DNA of 64,000 nt from positions 55,031,805-55,095,804 of the forward strand of contig OY755237.1 of assembly GCA_963576725.1 (NCBI GenBank), in the 5' to 3' direction. Below, in pieces: positions 1 to 12,300 of the stretch; position 1 is the stretch's first letter; each line of letters begins with the position of its first letter. This DNA comes from Azorinus chamasolen (lineage: Eukaryota; Mollusca; Bivalvia; Cardiida; Solecurtidae). The notes beneath the pieces were generated by a model that saw only the letters and a program-made list of their open reading frames with translations, was not told the DNA's origin and made no database searches. Position numbers and translations under genes: made by a program.

Positions 1-32
1 TTAAAGGGTGTATCTATTGAGTAAAGGGTTAA
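1..32 (+). repeat. Family B MITE, right end only
   Basis: TATTGAGTAAAGGGTTAA is the right terminus; the rest lies outside the window. Confidence 0.6.
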
Positions 33-216
33 ATTTTCAATCAACAAACTTTTTAGCCATTGAAATATATTTCACTTTATTACTAAATAAAGAAACATAG
101 CAATAAATGCCACAAATAGTGTGTGTATTTTGCATTCATTACAAAAGAGCACCAAGCATAAGTAATATTTCCTGACAACATTTAAAAAACATTGTTTTCC
201 TAAAAGAGTTACTCAC

Positions 217-398
217 CTTCTTTGTCTAGCTCCACTCCCAGATAGATGTCACCTCTGCCTGGCAAGTGACCTATGAACTTTATAGTTCCCTGACTAAGTT
301 TGCCTCCTTGTCTGGAGAACTTGATGACATCACTAATTTGGAGGTCACCAGCACTTCTTGGTGCAAATGGCCTTAGACCATGTGTGAGGGAGCCAATA
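217..398 (-). CDS. Gene A exon 13, start of CAP-Gly domain, residues 1201-1261
   Basis: Acceptor tctcttttgcag|TATT (phase 2), donor AAAGAAG|gtgagt (phase 1). After SAGDLQISDVIKFSRQGGKL comes GTIKFIGHLPGRGD and then GVELDKE, matching the CAP-Gly pattern of a Gly-x-(I/V)-(K/R)-(Y/F)-x-G strand followed by G-V-E-L-D. The rest of the domain is outside the window. Confidence 0.9.
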
Positions 399-3300
399 CT
401 GCAAAAGAGATAAAGTTTATGACCTACCCTTTTTCCTTTTCACCTTAAATAAATGATATGTATCTCTTCCAACACAATTTAAAATCAGTTAATTTTCATT
501 TCATTTGACACAAGTCTTCCATCTCCTCATTAATCTGATTATTCTCTACATTCATGGAATAGTGCTTAGTATGAATAAGCATTGGAGAAAAACAAGAGCA
601 CCACATGCGGGTGTCAATGCTCGTCTGTTCCATTGTAGCCACCAATGTAAAAAATAAATGTTAATGTTGAGGATGACAACAACTATGATGACAATGCGGA
701 CTCCGGAGTTACCACACCCCATAAAATTCCTGCTTGAGAATATTAATGTGTAGACATTTTTCTACCTAGCATGAGACCGTTATTTATAAAGTTCTGTGTG
801 CAGCAAATGTGTTAACTGGTATATGAAAACAGTGTAGAACAGCCCTCTAGAGAGTTAGCACTGTTTGCCATTCCAAAGTCTTTTCAGCAACATTTACCCT
901 TTAAAACTGAATTGATTCTACTTTTAACCCAGACACCTTTACACAGTAGATCCAGATCAGATGGCTCCTGCAGAAGCTGTCTAATTAGGTTCTGCTCTAT
1001 TTTTTATGGAATTATATACATCTGATTCTATAGTTTATGCAATGGCCAAAACCTCCCTTGTTCACATACCACAGTAAAACCTCTCTATAATGGCCACTAT
1101 ATTACATCAAGTATTTTGTGTTAACGGTAGGTGGCTGCTTAAAGCAAAATGAAAGTAAAAGAGAACACTCCAATAGGAGCGTTCTGTTTTACTTTCACCT
1201 TGCTTTAAGCAGCCACCTGCCCTAAATACCAACTAATTAACATGATTTAGTGACCGTTATCGAGGTTTTACTGCATTATAAACATTCCACTAATAAATAC
1301 TTATATGCATGATTAATTCCGACATCAAGTAAAGGGTCAAACAAATGATTGACTATTCCATTCAGCATCCAAAACATCAACCCTTTACTCCATGAATATT
1401 CATGAAAGAAATATGGCATAATGAATATTAATTAGAGTAATTCTTATGACTGGACATGGACTCAGCAATGTTTAGTCATTGCAGAAATTGTAGAATTATA
1501 TCTATATTATACCATAAGCAAACAGAGCAGACCCTAATCAGATGGATCCTTAGACAGGGGTCTACTCTGTTTCGAAAGGTGTAGAAAGGCTTTATATTTA
1601 TGGAGTAGAGGGTCAAAGAATAGTGCTAATTATGTATGAACAGTTTGAAAATAGGACAATGCAAAGGTAAAACCTTTGCTCTATACTCACCTAGATGATA
1701 GAGAAAGTGTTGTTTTATTGTGTTGTGTAGCTAGGGGTCTTGGTGAGACACTCCTGTGACCTGATGGAGGTGGAGCTGGGGACAGAGTCCGGGATAATGT
1801 TCTGTCTCCTTTAGTGAGAGATGTCCTTTCTGCTTTCAAACTCCCAGTTGGACCCATTCTTCTCAAGATTTCTGAAAGTAAATTAATTTAACATAGATTA
1901 CTGAGATACAAACCTTTTAAATGGCATGTAGGACTACACTGTACATCTGAAATGAGAAATGCATCTAAAAATTGGATGAGACGTTTTTGACTTAGAGAGC
2001 GGACAAGGCTAAAAAAAGCCAAATTTGGATAAATCAAGGGCCATAACTCTGAAGTTCCTAGAACAATCTTGCTGGATATGGAACTTGGCCTAGATATTAT
2101 AGCTATAAATATTTTATAAGGTTTGGTGAAGATTGGATGAGAACTTTTAAAATTAGAGAGCGGACAAGATTTTGTGACAGACGGACAGACATACAGACAG
2201 ACAGACAGAAAGGAGTAAATCAATATGTCTCCCACACCACTACGTGGTATTAATTATCTCCTAAAGGAGCCATCTGCTCTGGGTCTATTCTGTTTGCAAA
2301 GGCACAGAAAAACATATTTATGGGGTAAAGGGTTGATGTACATTTATAACAGCATGGACTGAAGTTTTATAATTACATGTACATATCAGCATGGAAATTG
2401 TTGGGCTAACAGAAATTTCAGAATCAGATCTGATTACAAAAACAATGACTCCTACAGGAGTTGTCTGATCAGTGTCTGCTGTGTTTGCTTATGGTATAAA
2501 TATTGATTCGATTCTACAGTTTCTGTCTGAGCCAAACATAGCCTGTGTTCATGTGCCATTATAAAAGTTATCCAATTAATATTAGTAATGTCATTACTTC
2601 TAGCATCAGTATTCAATTGGGTGAGGGTTAAAACATCATATGTATTTAAGATCACCAATTACACTTCTGTGTTATGGTCCCCAATGTACATTTAACCCTT
2701 TCCTCCATAAATACGCCTTTCTACGCCTCTGTAAAAGTCACTTAATGAAACCATTGTGATAAATAGAGCATTGACTCCTATAGGAGCAAATACTCTATTT
2801 ATCACAATGGTTTCAAACTACAAAATTCTAAAATTTTACTTTTCTCTAGTAAATGTTCCTTTTGGGTAGATTCATTCAAAGAGGTTGGGTCTAAAAATAG
2901 CCCATGGAGGAAAGGGTTAAAACAAATTATTACCTCTTCCATCAGCAGACTTTGACCTCTTTCGTACTGAAGTTGTCAGCTGTTCGTCAATATCACTGAA
3001 GGATGAATTAGAAGCATCAGAACCAACAGAGCCCCGTCTGTTACGACTTCTGGCCCAAGATGAACTAGGCAATCTGTCTAGTGCCTGTACACTAACAAGA
3101 ATATCAGTGGGTGTGTCACTCATATCACCATCATCTAGAAAGGATTCTGCTGGCCTAGGGTCATAACCTGGAAAGACAATACATGCAGGGTCATTATAGG
3201 GTCATTATATGAAAAATTTACAGTATCATAAACTGGAAAGACATAACACAGGGTCATACCTAGTAGATGTACTACATATACAGCACCATAATCAGGAAAG

Positions 3301-6300
3301 GTAATATACAGGGTCATAATCTAAAAGACACTAAGGGGTTGGTCGTCACTTTGGCGACTGGTTGTAAATGCGTGTTAATATTCTGAGGAAAAAACAGATG
3401 ACTGCTCATCAAGAGTGATGATTTCTTTGATAAATGAGACACAGTTTATGGAAATCGGTGGTCAAATAAGCTTTCAAGGACGACCGCAGTGAATGAACCC
3501 ATCAATTTTTTAGCAGATTTCCGCCGGAGTTGAATACCTTTTACTTATTAAATAGAGCAGGGGTGTTCGCGAAAAAAAAAAAGGAGATTTTTTTTATTTG
3601 GATGGGTCAGAAAACTATCTTTTGGTATGTTTTAGATACTTATGACATGTGATTAAAATATAATGTATTTGTGATGGAATTGTTGTTGTTGAGACATTGC
3701 ATGCGAAGGGCACCTGTGGTAATAGGCATGTGTGATCACCTTTAGGATTGATCCCCCCACTACATTGGTTGGTAAATCTGATCAAACTGCTCCTTCAGGA
3801 GAAAGTTGGATCTGCATCAAAACTGTCTGCCTCATCTTGTCTGGCCAAATGTTTATGGTAATCATTTCTTCTTCAAATAATTTTGCCTGTAAACTCATAG
3901 CATGCTAGATCATAAATTACTCAGCGCTATAAATAAAGATGCGTACCCAAATACTACAAATCGTCAATTCTCCACCAAAACCTATACTGTGACCACACTT
4001 TAGAATCATCTCAAAGAGACAATTCTAAAGTGTTGTCACAGTATAGATTTTGGTGGGGACATAATGGAGTAATTCTTGAAAATGTTGAAATTTACGCATC
4101 TGATCTGGACCTCTGATTACTGTCTAAAAGCAAATGTCATCTGTTTCTATAACCACAGCTAATATTCCTCTGTTGCTTTTCAAAAATCTTTGATACTGAT
4201 TTACAATATTTAGGATCCAAAAGGAGCCATCTGATGTGGATCGACACTGTTTGCAAATGCCAGTACAAATGTACAACCTTTTCTCACATTTAAAGAGTTT
4301 TGCTTCATGTGCAAATTATCATCTGCAGAGAACAGTGCATCTACATCTATTTTAAACTTAAGATTTCAATAAATATTTATCAAAGATTTCTTATCAGATA
4401 AAAAATCATGGCATTAATTAGATTGGGCCCTGATGAGACACTGAGTTACCTGGCGTCTCATCAGGATCCAGACTGTTTGCAAAGGTATTCACAGATTCTT
4501 CTGTAACTAAGGGTTGATTGTTTTCTATAAATATTACATATTTTACAATGTGCGATCAAAGCAGTACATGTATCTACAGTAGAACATGTCTTAAGTGGTC
4601 ATCAAAAAGAGGTCTTATTATGGGTGTGTAAGGCAGGTGGTGGCTTAATGCAGGTAAAAAAGTAATGCAAAGAATGCTCCTACAGGAGCTTTCTGTATTA
4701 CTTTCACCCTGCATTAAGCAACCACCTCATTTTTAGACTCCTATGTTCAATAAATGAATGGCTGCTTTAGACGGGTTCCACTGTACAGACTTCACCTGCT
4801 CGGGTGTTCATGAATACCCAGTACATTCATGTCACTCTCTTTGCAAGTTAAAGCAAACTATTTACAAAATGGTTGTCATCTGGATCTAAACTATTTGTTT
4901 AGGAATCGCGCATTTGCAACTATCATACAAAGAATATCTTAAGCACTTTGAACAGACAAATTTAGGCAAATAGTGTAGACCCCAATCAGATTGCTCTTCC
5001 AGTATTTGAACAAGCACATGCAAACAGTGCAGACCCAGTATCTGCTACAAACTTCTAAAGGGGATTTTCTACATAGTTTTTGTTTATTGTCACTAGCATG
5101 CAACGTGTCAAATCATGCATAATGTAAAACTACAGGAAACAATGCCTCTCAGTTAGTTGTTACAGATTCTTTCAAGTGAAACAAACAAACCCTAGGTTGA
5201 AATAAACAAATAATCAACTGTTAAAATGCTGTTTAACCCTTTACCTGTTCAATATTCAGGTAAGAAATAATCACATCATAAATATTTATTAGCTGAATTG
5301 TTATAATGTAAACTTTTCAAGGAATTGTTTGTCAAAAGCAAATAGAGCAGAATGTGATCAGACAGCTCTATAGGAACCGTCTGATCTGGGTCTACTCTGT
5401 TTGCAAATGCATGGAAAGGTATTTATATAAGGGAAAGGGGGGTTAACATAAGCATTGTTAGCCTTTTTGGACCAGTTTGGATTCAAATGATACTCTGAAA
5501 AACTCTGTCTATTCAGGATCAAATTATGTATCACTCTACCATTAAAGAAATCTGAGTTTAACAATTTAACTCATTCCCTCATAGGCTATTTTTAGATCCA
5601 ACCTCTTTGAATAAATCTACCCAAAAGGAGCGTTAACTAGAGAAAAGGAAAACTTTATAATTTTGTAGTTTTGTAACCATTTTGATAAATAGAGCATTTG
5701 CTCCTATTGGAGCAAATGCTCTATTTATCACAATGGTTTTATAAAGTGTCTTTTACAGAAGCATCAAAAGTCATCAATATGCGGGAATTGGTTAACCCTA
5801 CTTTCCCTAATGCAAATTGTTGCATGAGTTGATCAATTCTTGAATATTCATTAACATAACTTATACATGTACATGTATTTCATAATGTAAATTTTCAAGG
5901 AAATGTTTGTCTAAGTCAAAAATTGGAGGATCATATCTTTACAATTCCATTTATAACAAACAGAGCAGACTTTGATAACATAGATGATCTGGGTCTGCTT
6001 TGTTTACAAATGCTTGAAAAAATGTTTATATGAAGTAAAATGCTGAAGATCAAGTAGTTCACATACCTGCAAACTTAACAAGTGGAAACATGTAAATTAC
6101 CTCTAAACAATGTACTCTCAATACAGATTAGTTCTTGTATGGTTAAACGATGTTTGTATTGGACCCTTTGAATGCGGGACATGTATTCACTGTAATTTAC
6201 AAACAGTGTAGACTAAGATCAGAGCGCTCCCAGAGGAGACCTCTGATCCGGATCTGCACTGTTTGTCATTCAAAATCCTCCAGCAAAGTTAAAACTTCCA

Positions 6301-9300
6301 TACTAACTGGACACTTTAGTGAAACACTGATGTTTTATTCCAGCCTGAAAATTCAACATTGAAAGGGTTGAACTGTTGCATGTGTATAGATTAGAGACCA
6401 TTCTACAATGAGTTAGAGATTATATCACAAACAGTTCATTATTGATTTAAATCTTAGCCTTTAACCTGTCACAATGTTTCTTTTTTTATCTATTTTTTTT
6501 TTTACAAAAGCCAGGTTTTGCAAACAATCAAAGAACATAATGTTTTGCAAGAGATGCATATGCAGCAGTTTTCCAATCAGCGGAGATTACTGAAACAAAA
6601 CTGACTTCAGATTTATTAACCCTTTACCTCATGAATATTTGTACAAGAATTCATGAATATTCATTAACTAAATTTTTATAACACTCCATGAACAAATGAA
6701 TTTTTTACCATGGCAGAAACTGAAGAATTAGATCTATACAATTCCATAAGCAAACAGAGCAGCCCCTGATCTGAAGTCACTTCTACAGGAGCCATCTAAT
6801 CTGAGTCTACTCTGTTTTCAAAGACATCAAAAGGTGTCTCCATGAGGGAAATGGTTAAACAATCGTCAAGTAGAATGCAATAGATGAGTTTTGCTCATAA
6901 TTTAACCCTTTACTCCATACAAATATGCCTTTCTACTCCTTTGTAAACAGAGTAGACCTAGATTTGACAGCTTCAACTGGAGCCGTCTTATCAGGGTCTG
7001 CTGTGTTTGCTTATGGTACAATATAGATATGATTCTACAGTTTCTGCCATGGCAATCCTGTCTCCATGTGATATTTTATAGATAATAATCAACATTTGCA
7101 GACAATAATTGTTTTGCCGTTTTCCAATAGGAATCATGTCCAACAATGTTTAACACTTTCCCTGTTGAATATTCATGTAGGAAGTAATTATATCATGAAT
7201 GTTTACTAGCTCAATCTTTATAATTACATATACAGTAAAAAAAACTCTAAACCAACCTCTCAATGAGCAGACATTAATGTTTTTAAAAGCAAGTGGTTGC
7301 TTAATGCAGGACAAAAGTAATGCAGAAAGCTCCTAGAGGAGCTTTCTGAATTACTTTTGTCCTGCATTAAGCTACCACCTGCCTCTACCACCCAGAATTA
7401 ATCCTCTTTTAGGTGGTCGCATTAGAGGGGTTTTGCTGTATTCATACAATGTTTTGGTATTGGTAGAAACTGTAGTCAGATCTATTATAATTTCATAAAC
7501 AAGCAGGACAGACCCTGATCATACAGCTCCTAAAGGAGCCATCTGGTCTTGGTCAACTGTTTGCAAATGTGTATACACTAGAACCTGTTTTAAGGGGCCT
7601 TCAACAAAAGGGCTAATTATGGGTCTTTACAGCAGATTATTATAAGCTTAATGTGAGTAAAAAATATAGGAGCTTTCTGCATTAATTGTGTCCTGCATTA
7701 AGCAATCACCTGCTTTTTAAGCCTTAAATTAAGGTTCCTATTTTCAATAGATTAATGGCAGCTTAGTACAGGTACTACTTATATATGAAAAAAAATGGTT
7801 AATAGGTCCATTTACACACACAGTATTGAGTGTCTTCAAGTAGCATGCAAAGTGTTACTGTAAGTGTGACATATATTCCTATGATTACAGGACCAGTCAA
7901 TGTTAAAAGTTCAAGTGTATGGCTAACTTTTGCTGCTAGATTAAATTTCCTCTCCTTGAAAAGCTGATTACAGCAAAGGGTATTTATTAATTGTTTTAAA
8001 CATCATAACAGTCAAATCGAGGGTAAAGTTTCCAAATAGTTTTGATCCAGATGAGATACCGACTAACTCAGTCTCTCTAAGATTCCAAATGGTTTAGTAG
8101 TATGACAGTTTACAAATGAAAGTGAAAGAAAAATAATTTTAAAATTGATGCAAATGTCAAATTTTGTCCACTAAAGTTACTCAGTATTCCAGAATTAATA
8201 AGAAGAACTATTTGGGTCAAGACTTTGAATGTAGACCATGTTAACCCTTTCCCTGTTCTATGTTTATTTCAAATTTCAATACCTACTGAATATTCATAGA
8301 AAAAAAAATAGTTGTAACATTTTATGGAAGGTGAAACATTGTAGTCATTTTAGAAACTAAAGAAACATCTTTCAAATTATATTAGCAAACAGAGCAGACC
8401 CTGATCAGACGGCTCCTATAGGAGCCGTCTAATCTGGGTCTACTCTGTTTGCAAATGCGTGAAAACACGTTTATATGAGGGAAAGGGTTAAATAGTATTT
8501 GCAAACAATATAGACATGGATCAGGTCTTCTCAATCTGCACTGTTTGTCTTCCAAAACCCCCTAGCAAATTTAACCCTTTACTCCATGAATATTTATGGA
8601 AGAAATAATGACACCATCAATATAAACTGACTGAATTAATTTATATAATGGCACTATTAACAAGTTTTTTTTTATCATTACATAAACTGTAGAATAAGAC
8701 TTATATTATGTCATAAACAAACAGAGCTCCTACTCTGTTTGCAAAGGCGTAGAAAGGCACACTTATAGAGTAAAGGGTTAATAGTCACCATGGTGTTAAA
8801 CAATGACATTTGTTTCAATTTTCTCCGAAATATTCTGACTATGATCAGCCACAATTTGAAATTAAAGTTATAGTATTTTTTAACAGCTAAGTGCTTACCT
8901 CTATCTTCTTTTTCTATATGAGACCTTGTCTGAATCAAGGAAGGAGAACTCTTGGCATATGACAACTCTATCCTTTCTGCACTGAGTCGCTTCCCTTCAT
9001 CTGGACCAAAAAAAATATAACATGTTAAGGATTTAGAGATTAAAAGGTTTGGTAATTGCTTAATTACAGATACATGTAATATCAATATAAATCATGAGAA
9101 ATAATAACGAGAAAAACTTATTTCATAAAACATTATCAGCACACATAAATTATAACTCTGGTGGTACTGTTCTTTCCTGCAAAATGATCAGAAAACACTG
9201 GTTTAACCCTTTGAATGCTGTATTTTCAAAGTGGAATGGCCCATTATTGTTTAACCCTTTCCCTCATATAAATGCCTTTTCAAGCATTTGCAAACAGAGT

Positions 9301-12300
9301 AGACCCAGATCAGATTGCTCCTATAGGAGCCGTCTGATCAGGGTCTGCTCTGTTTGCTAATGGGATTTGATAGATCTGTTATGGCTACTATTCAACCTTT
9401 CATATTTCATTGTAACTTTTTTGTGCATGAATATTCAGTAGGTATTGAAATATGAAATAAACACAGAACAGGGAAAGGGTTAACGTTATACATATAGTCC
9501 AGTCAATTTGAGCTGCTTAAAGTTGCAAGACGATTTTGGGTGAAACTCTACAGTGCAGACCCTGATCAGATAACTCCCCTTGGAGTTCTCAGGTCTGGGT
9601 CTACATTGTTTGCAAATAGCAGTACACTCATTTCCCACATTCAAAGGGTTAACTTGATTAACATTACTTGTATACATCTCTAAATACCTGTCTATATAAA
9701 AATTATACAGGTGTCAAAATTAGTAACAAGAGTACCGCATACGGTACATAATACGCCCACTTGCAAACTTTCTCTGATTCAACATGCCTTATAATGTTGA
9801 CATTTTCTAATCTGTGCTTCAGATCTTGATTTCCATATTAAGGTGATACCATTTTTTAAAAAAAATGAAGTGAATATCTTATTATAACTCTGTAAAGACA
9901 AACTGAATGAACCTCAAAATAAACTCAGCTTCAAATGTTGTTTCTTAAAACATTTGTGTTACGTTTCATTTATATCATTTTAATAGTTTTCCCAGAAAAC
10001 AACAGACAAACTAAAAGTTGACCGACAAACAAAGCAACGAACACACAAAGTTCAAGGACCATAACTTTAGAATAAAATGACATATCAAAACCCCCGCAAT
10101 ATATGTGAAAATTCACATTAAGGTTTAACCATATCAAAAAATTGAAGTACATATCATTTCAAATGAAGAAGTTATGGCCATCCTCATATTTGCATAGATT
10201 TGCATTATTTTTTTAAGTGCAAGGGCCATAACTCCGAAACAACAAATCAAATGATCCTCAGAATCGACTTAGCTTCAGGTCTTGATGCATTAAACATGTG
10301 TATGAAGTTTCATTAATATCTGTCAAACAGGTTTGCCAGAAAACAGCGGACAAACTATATGCATATATTTGCATTATTTTTTATGTAAAAGGGCCATAAC
10401 TCAGAAACGACAGAGCAAATAAACCTCAAAATCGACTCAGCATCAGATCTTGATGCATTAAACATTTTTGTGAAGTTTCATTAATATCTCTCAAATAGTT
10501 TTCTCAGAAAACGGCAGACAAACTATTTGCATGTATTTGCATTGTTTTTTAAATACAAGGGCCATAACTCCGAAACGACAAATCAAATGAACCTTAGAAT
10601 TGACTCAGCTTCAGATCTTGATGCATTAAACATTTGTGTGAAGTTTCATTAATATCTCTCAAATAGTTTTTCCAGAAAACAGCAGACAAGCTATTTGCAT
10701 ATTTTTTAACGACAAGGGCCATAACTCTGAAATGAAAAATCAAATGAACCTCAGAATCGACTCAGCTTCAGATCTTGATGCATTAAACATTTGTGTGAAG
10801 TTTCATTAATATCTCTTAAATAGTTTTCCCAGAAAACAGCGGACAAACTATTTGCATATTTTTTAGGACAAGGGCCATAACTCTGAAATGAAAAATCAAA
10901 TGAACCTCAGAATCAACTCAGCTTCAGATCTTGATGCATTAAACATTTGTGTGAAGTTTCATTAATATCTGTCAAATAGTTTTCCCAGAAAACTGCGGAC
11001 AAACAAAATGTTGACGGACGAACGAACGAACGAACAAACGAACGAACGAACGAACGAACGAACGAACGAACGAACGGACAGACGGACAGGGCCACGACAA
11101 TATACGACCACCTTTATTAGGTGGGCGTATAAAAACGTTAAGAGAAGTAGAACTAATGACTTTCAGCTATGGTACAATTATTATTTATTTGACCTTCAAA
11201 AGTGTTTCAAAACATAAAATTTAAAACAGTTGAAAAATAGACACTTTTGTCACATGACAATATCTAAAATCATAAAGCTGGATCAATTGTGATCATTCTT
11301 AGTTATGGCGGGTGTAAAAATGACAAAACATTTCACCTTGAGGCATGGGGTTGTAAAAGAAATCCCCTTCAACCAGCATGCAACTATTCTAATAACTAAT
11401 AATCTCAATTCCTCCACTGTCACTGCCACAATCTGTGATTACTTATGTAAACATTTTGGATCTAGATTAGATGCAGAGTAACTCTGCGTCTCATCAGAAT
11501 CCAAACAGAAAAAAGAAGAAATTTCAAAAGAGAAAATTGAAGCAGGCAATACATTTTGCAGACAACAGAAATAGCAGAGAACGAGTGAACAAACCATTAG
11601 ATCTAGCTATTATGTCGTTAACATTGCATTTTTAACTTCTGGGTTTTCAGGAATATATTACCTACTGACTCACCATAACAAAAGTATTATATCTTGACCT
11701 TGAGAAATAACCACATTTCTAATATAGCATCTTAACACTTTCCCTGATAAAGATGGCTTTTCAAGTCTTTGCAAACATTATAGTTGACCAAAAATCATAT
11801 GGTTCCTGTAGGAGCTGTCTGATCAGGGTCTGCTCTGTTTGCTTATAGAATAATATAGATTTGTTTCTACAATGTCAATTTTCTTGTAAAATATTTCTAA
11901 GGAAGCTTCAACTATAAATCACAATTGTTTGTTTGGTAATATTCATCAATATCCTTTTTGATATTCTATAAGCTTTTTCAGTGAAACAATAAACTTAAAC
12001 ACAAATCTCATCTGCATCATTTACAACTTTACTCTTTGAACATTAAAATTTTATGCAAGAAAAAAATGGCATCATAAATATTAAAAAGATTACTGTTATA
12101 ACACCACATGAACACTATGGCAGGAACTATAGAATCAGATCTATATTATACAACAAGCAATCAGAGCAGGTCCTAATCAGACAGCTCCTACAGGAACTGT
12201 CTGATCTGGGTTTACTCTGTTTGCAAAGGTGTTAAATAGCATATCTATGAAGTAATGGGTTAAAGTCAATTTTTCTTACCATTTCCCTTCAAATATACAG

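Larger units (their letters stand above)
7147..7799 (+). repeat. Family A MITE split by two family C insertions
   Basis: The A copy begins GTTTAACACTTTCCCTG, is interrupted at 7232-7440 and 7572-7780, and ends AAAAAAATGGTTAA. Removing the inserts restores the normal A order. Confidence 0.7.

Noticed and set aside
5358..5564. Short open frames translating MITE hairpins (CKQSRPRSDGSYRA-type peptides) at many places
   Set aside because: The same peptide recurs wherever an A/B hairpin occurs, on both strands; it is a by-product of the repeat and not a gene family.
8384..8453. Hairpins as tRNA or conserved microRNA genes
   Set aside because: No tRNA arms or A/B boxes. The stems are near-perfect palindromes repeated throughout, as expected for MITEs rather than a single microRNA locus.
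11008..11217. Open frames rich in TNER and FVRS repeats
   Set aside because: They translate the (ACGA)n microsatellite.
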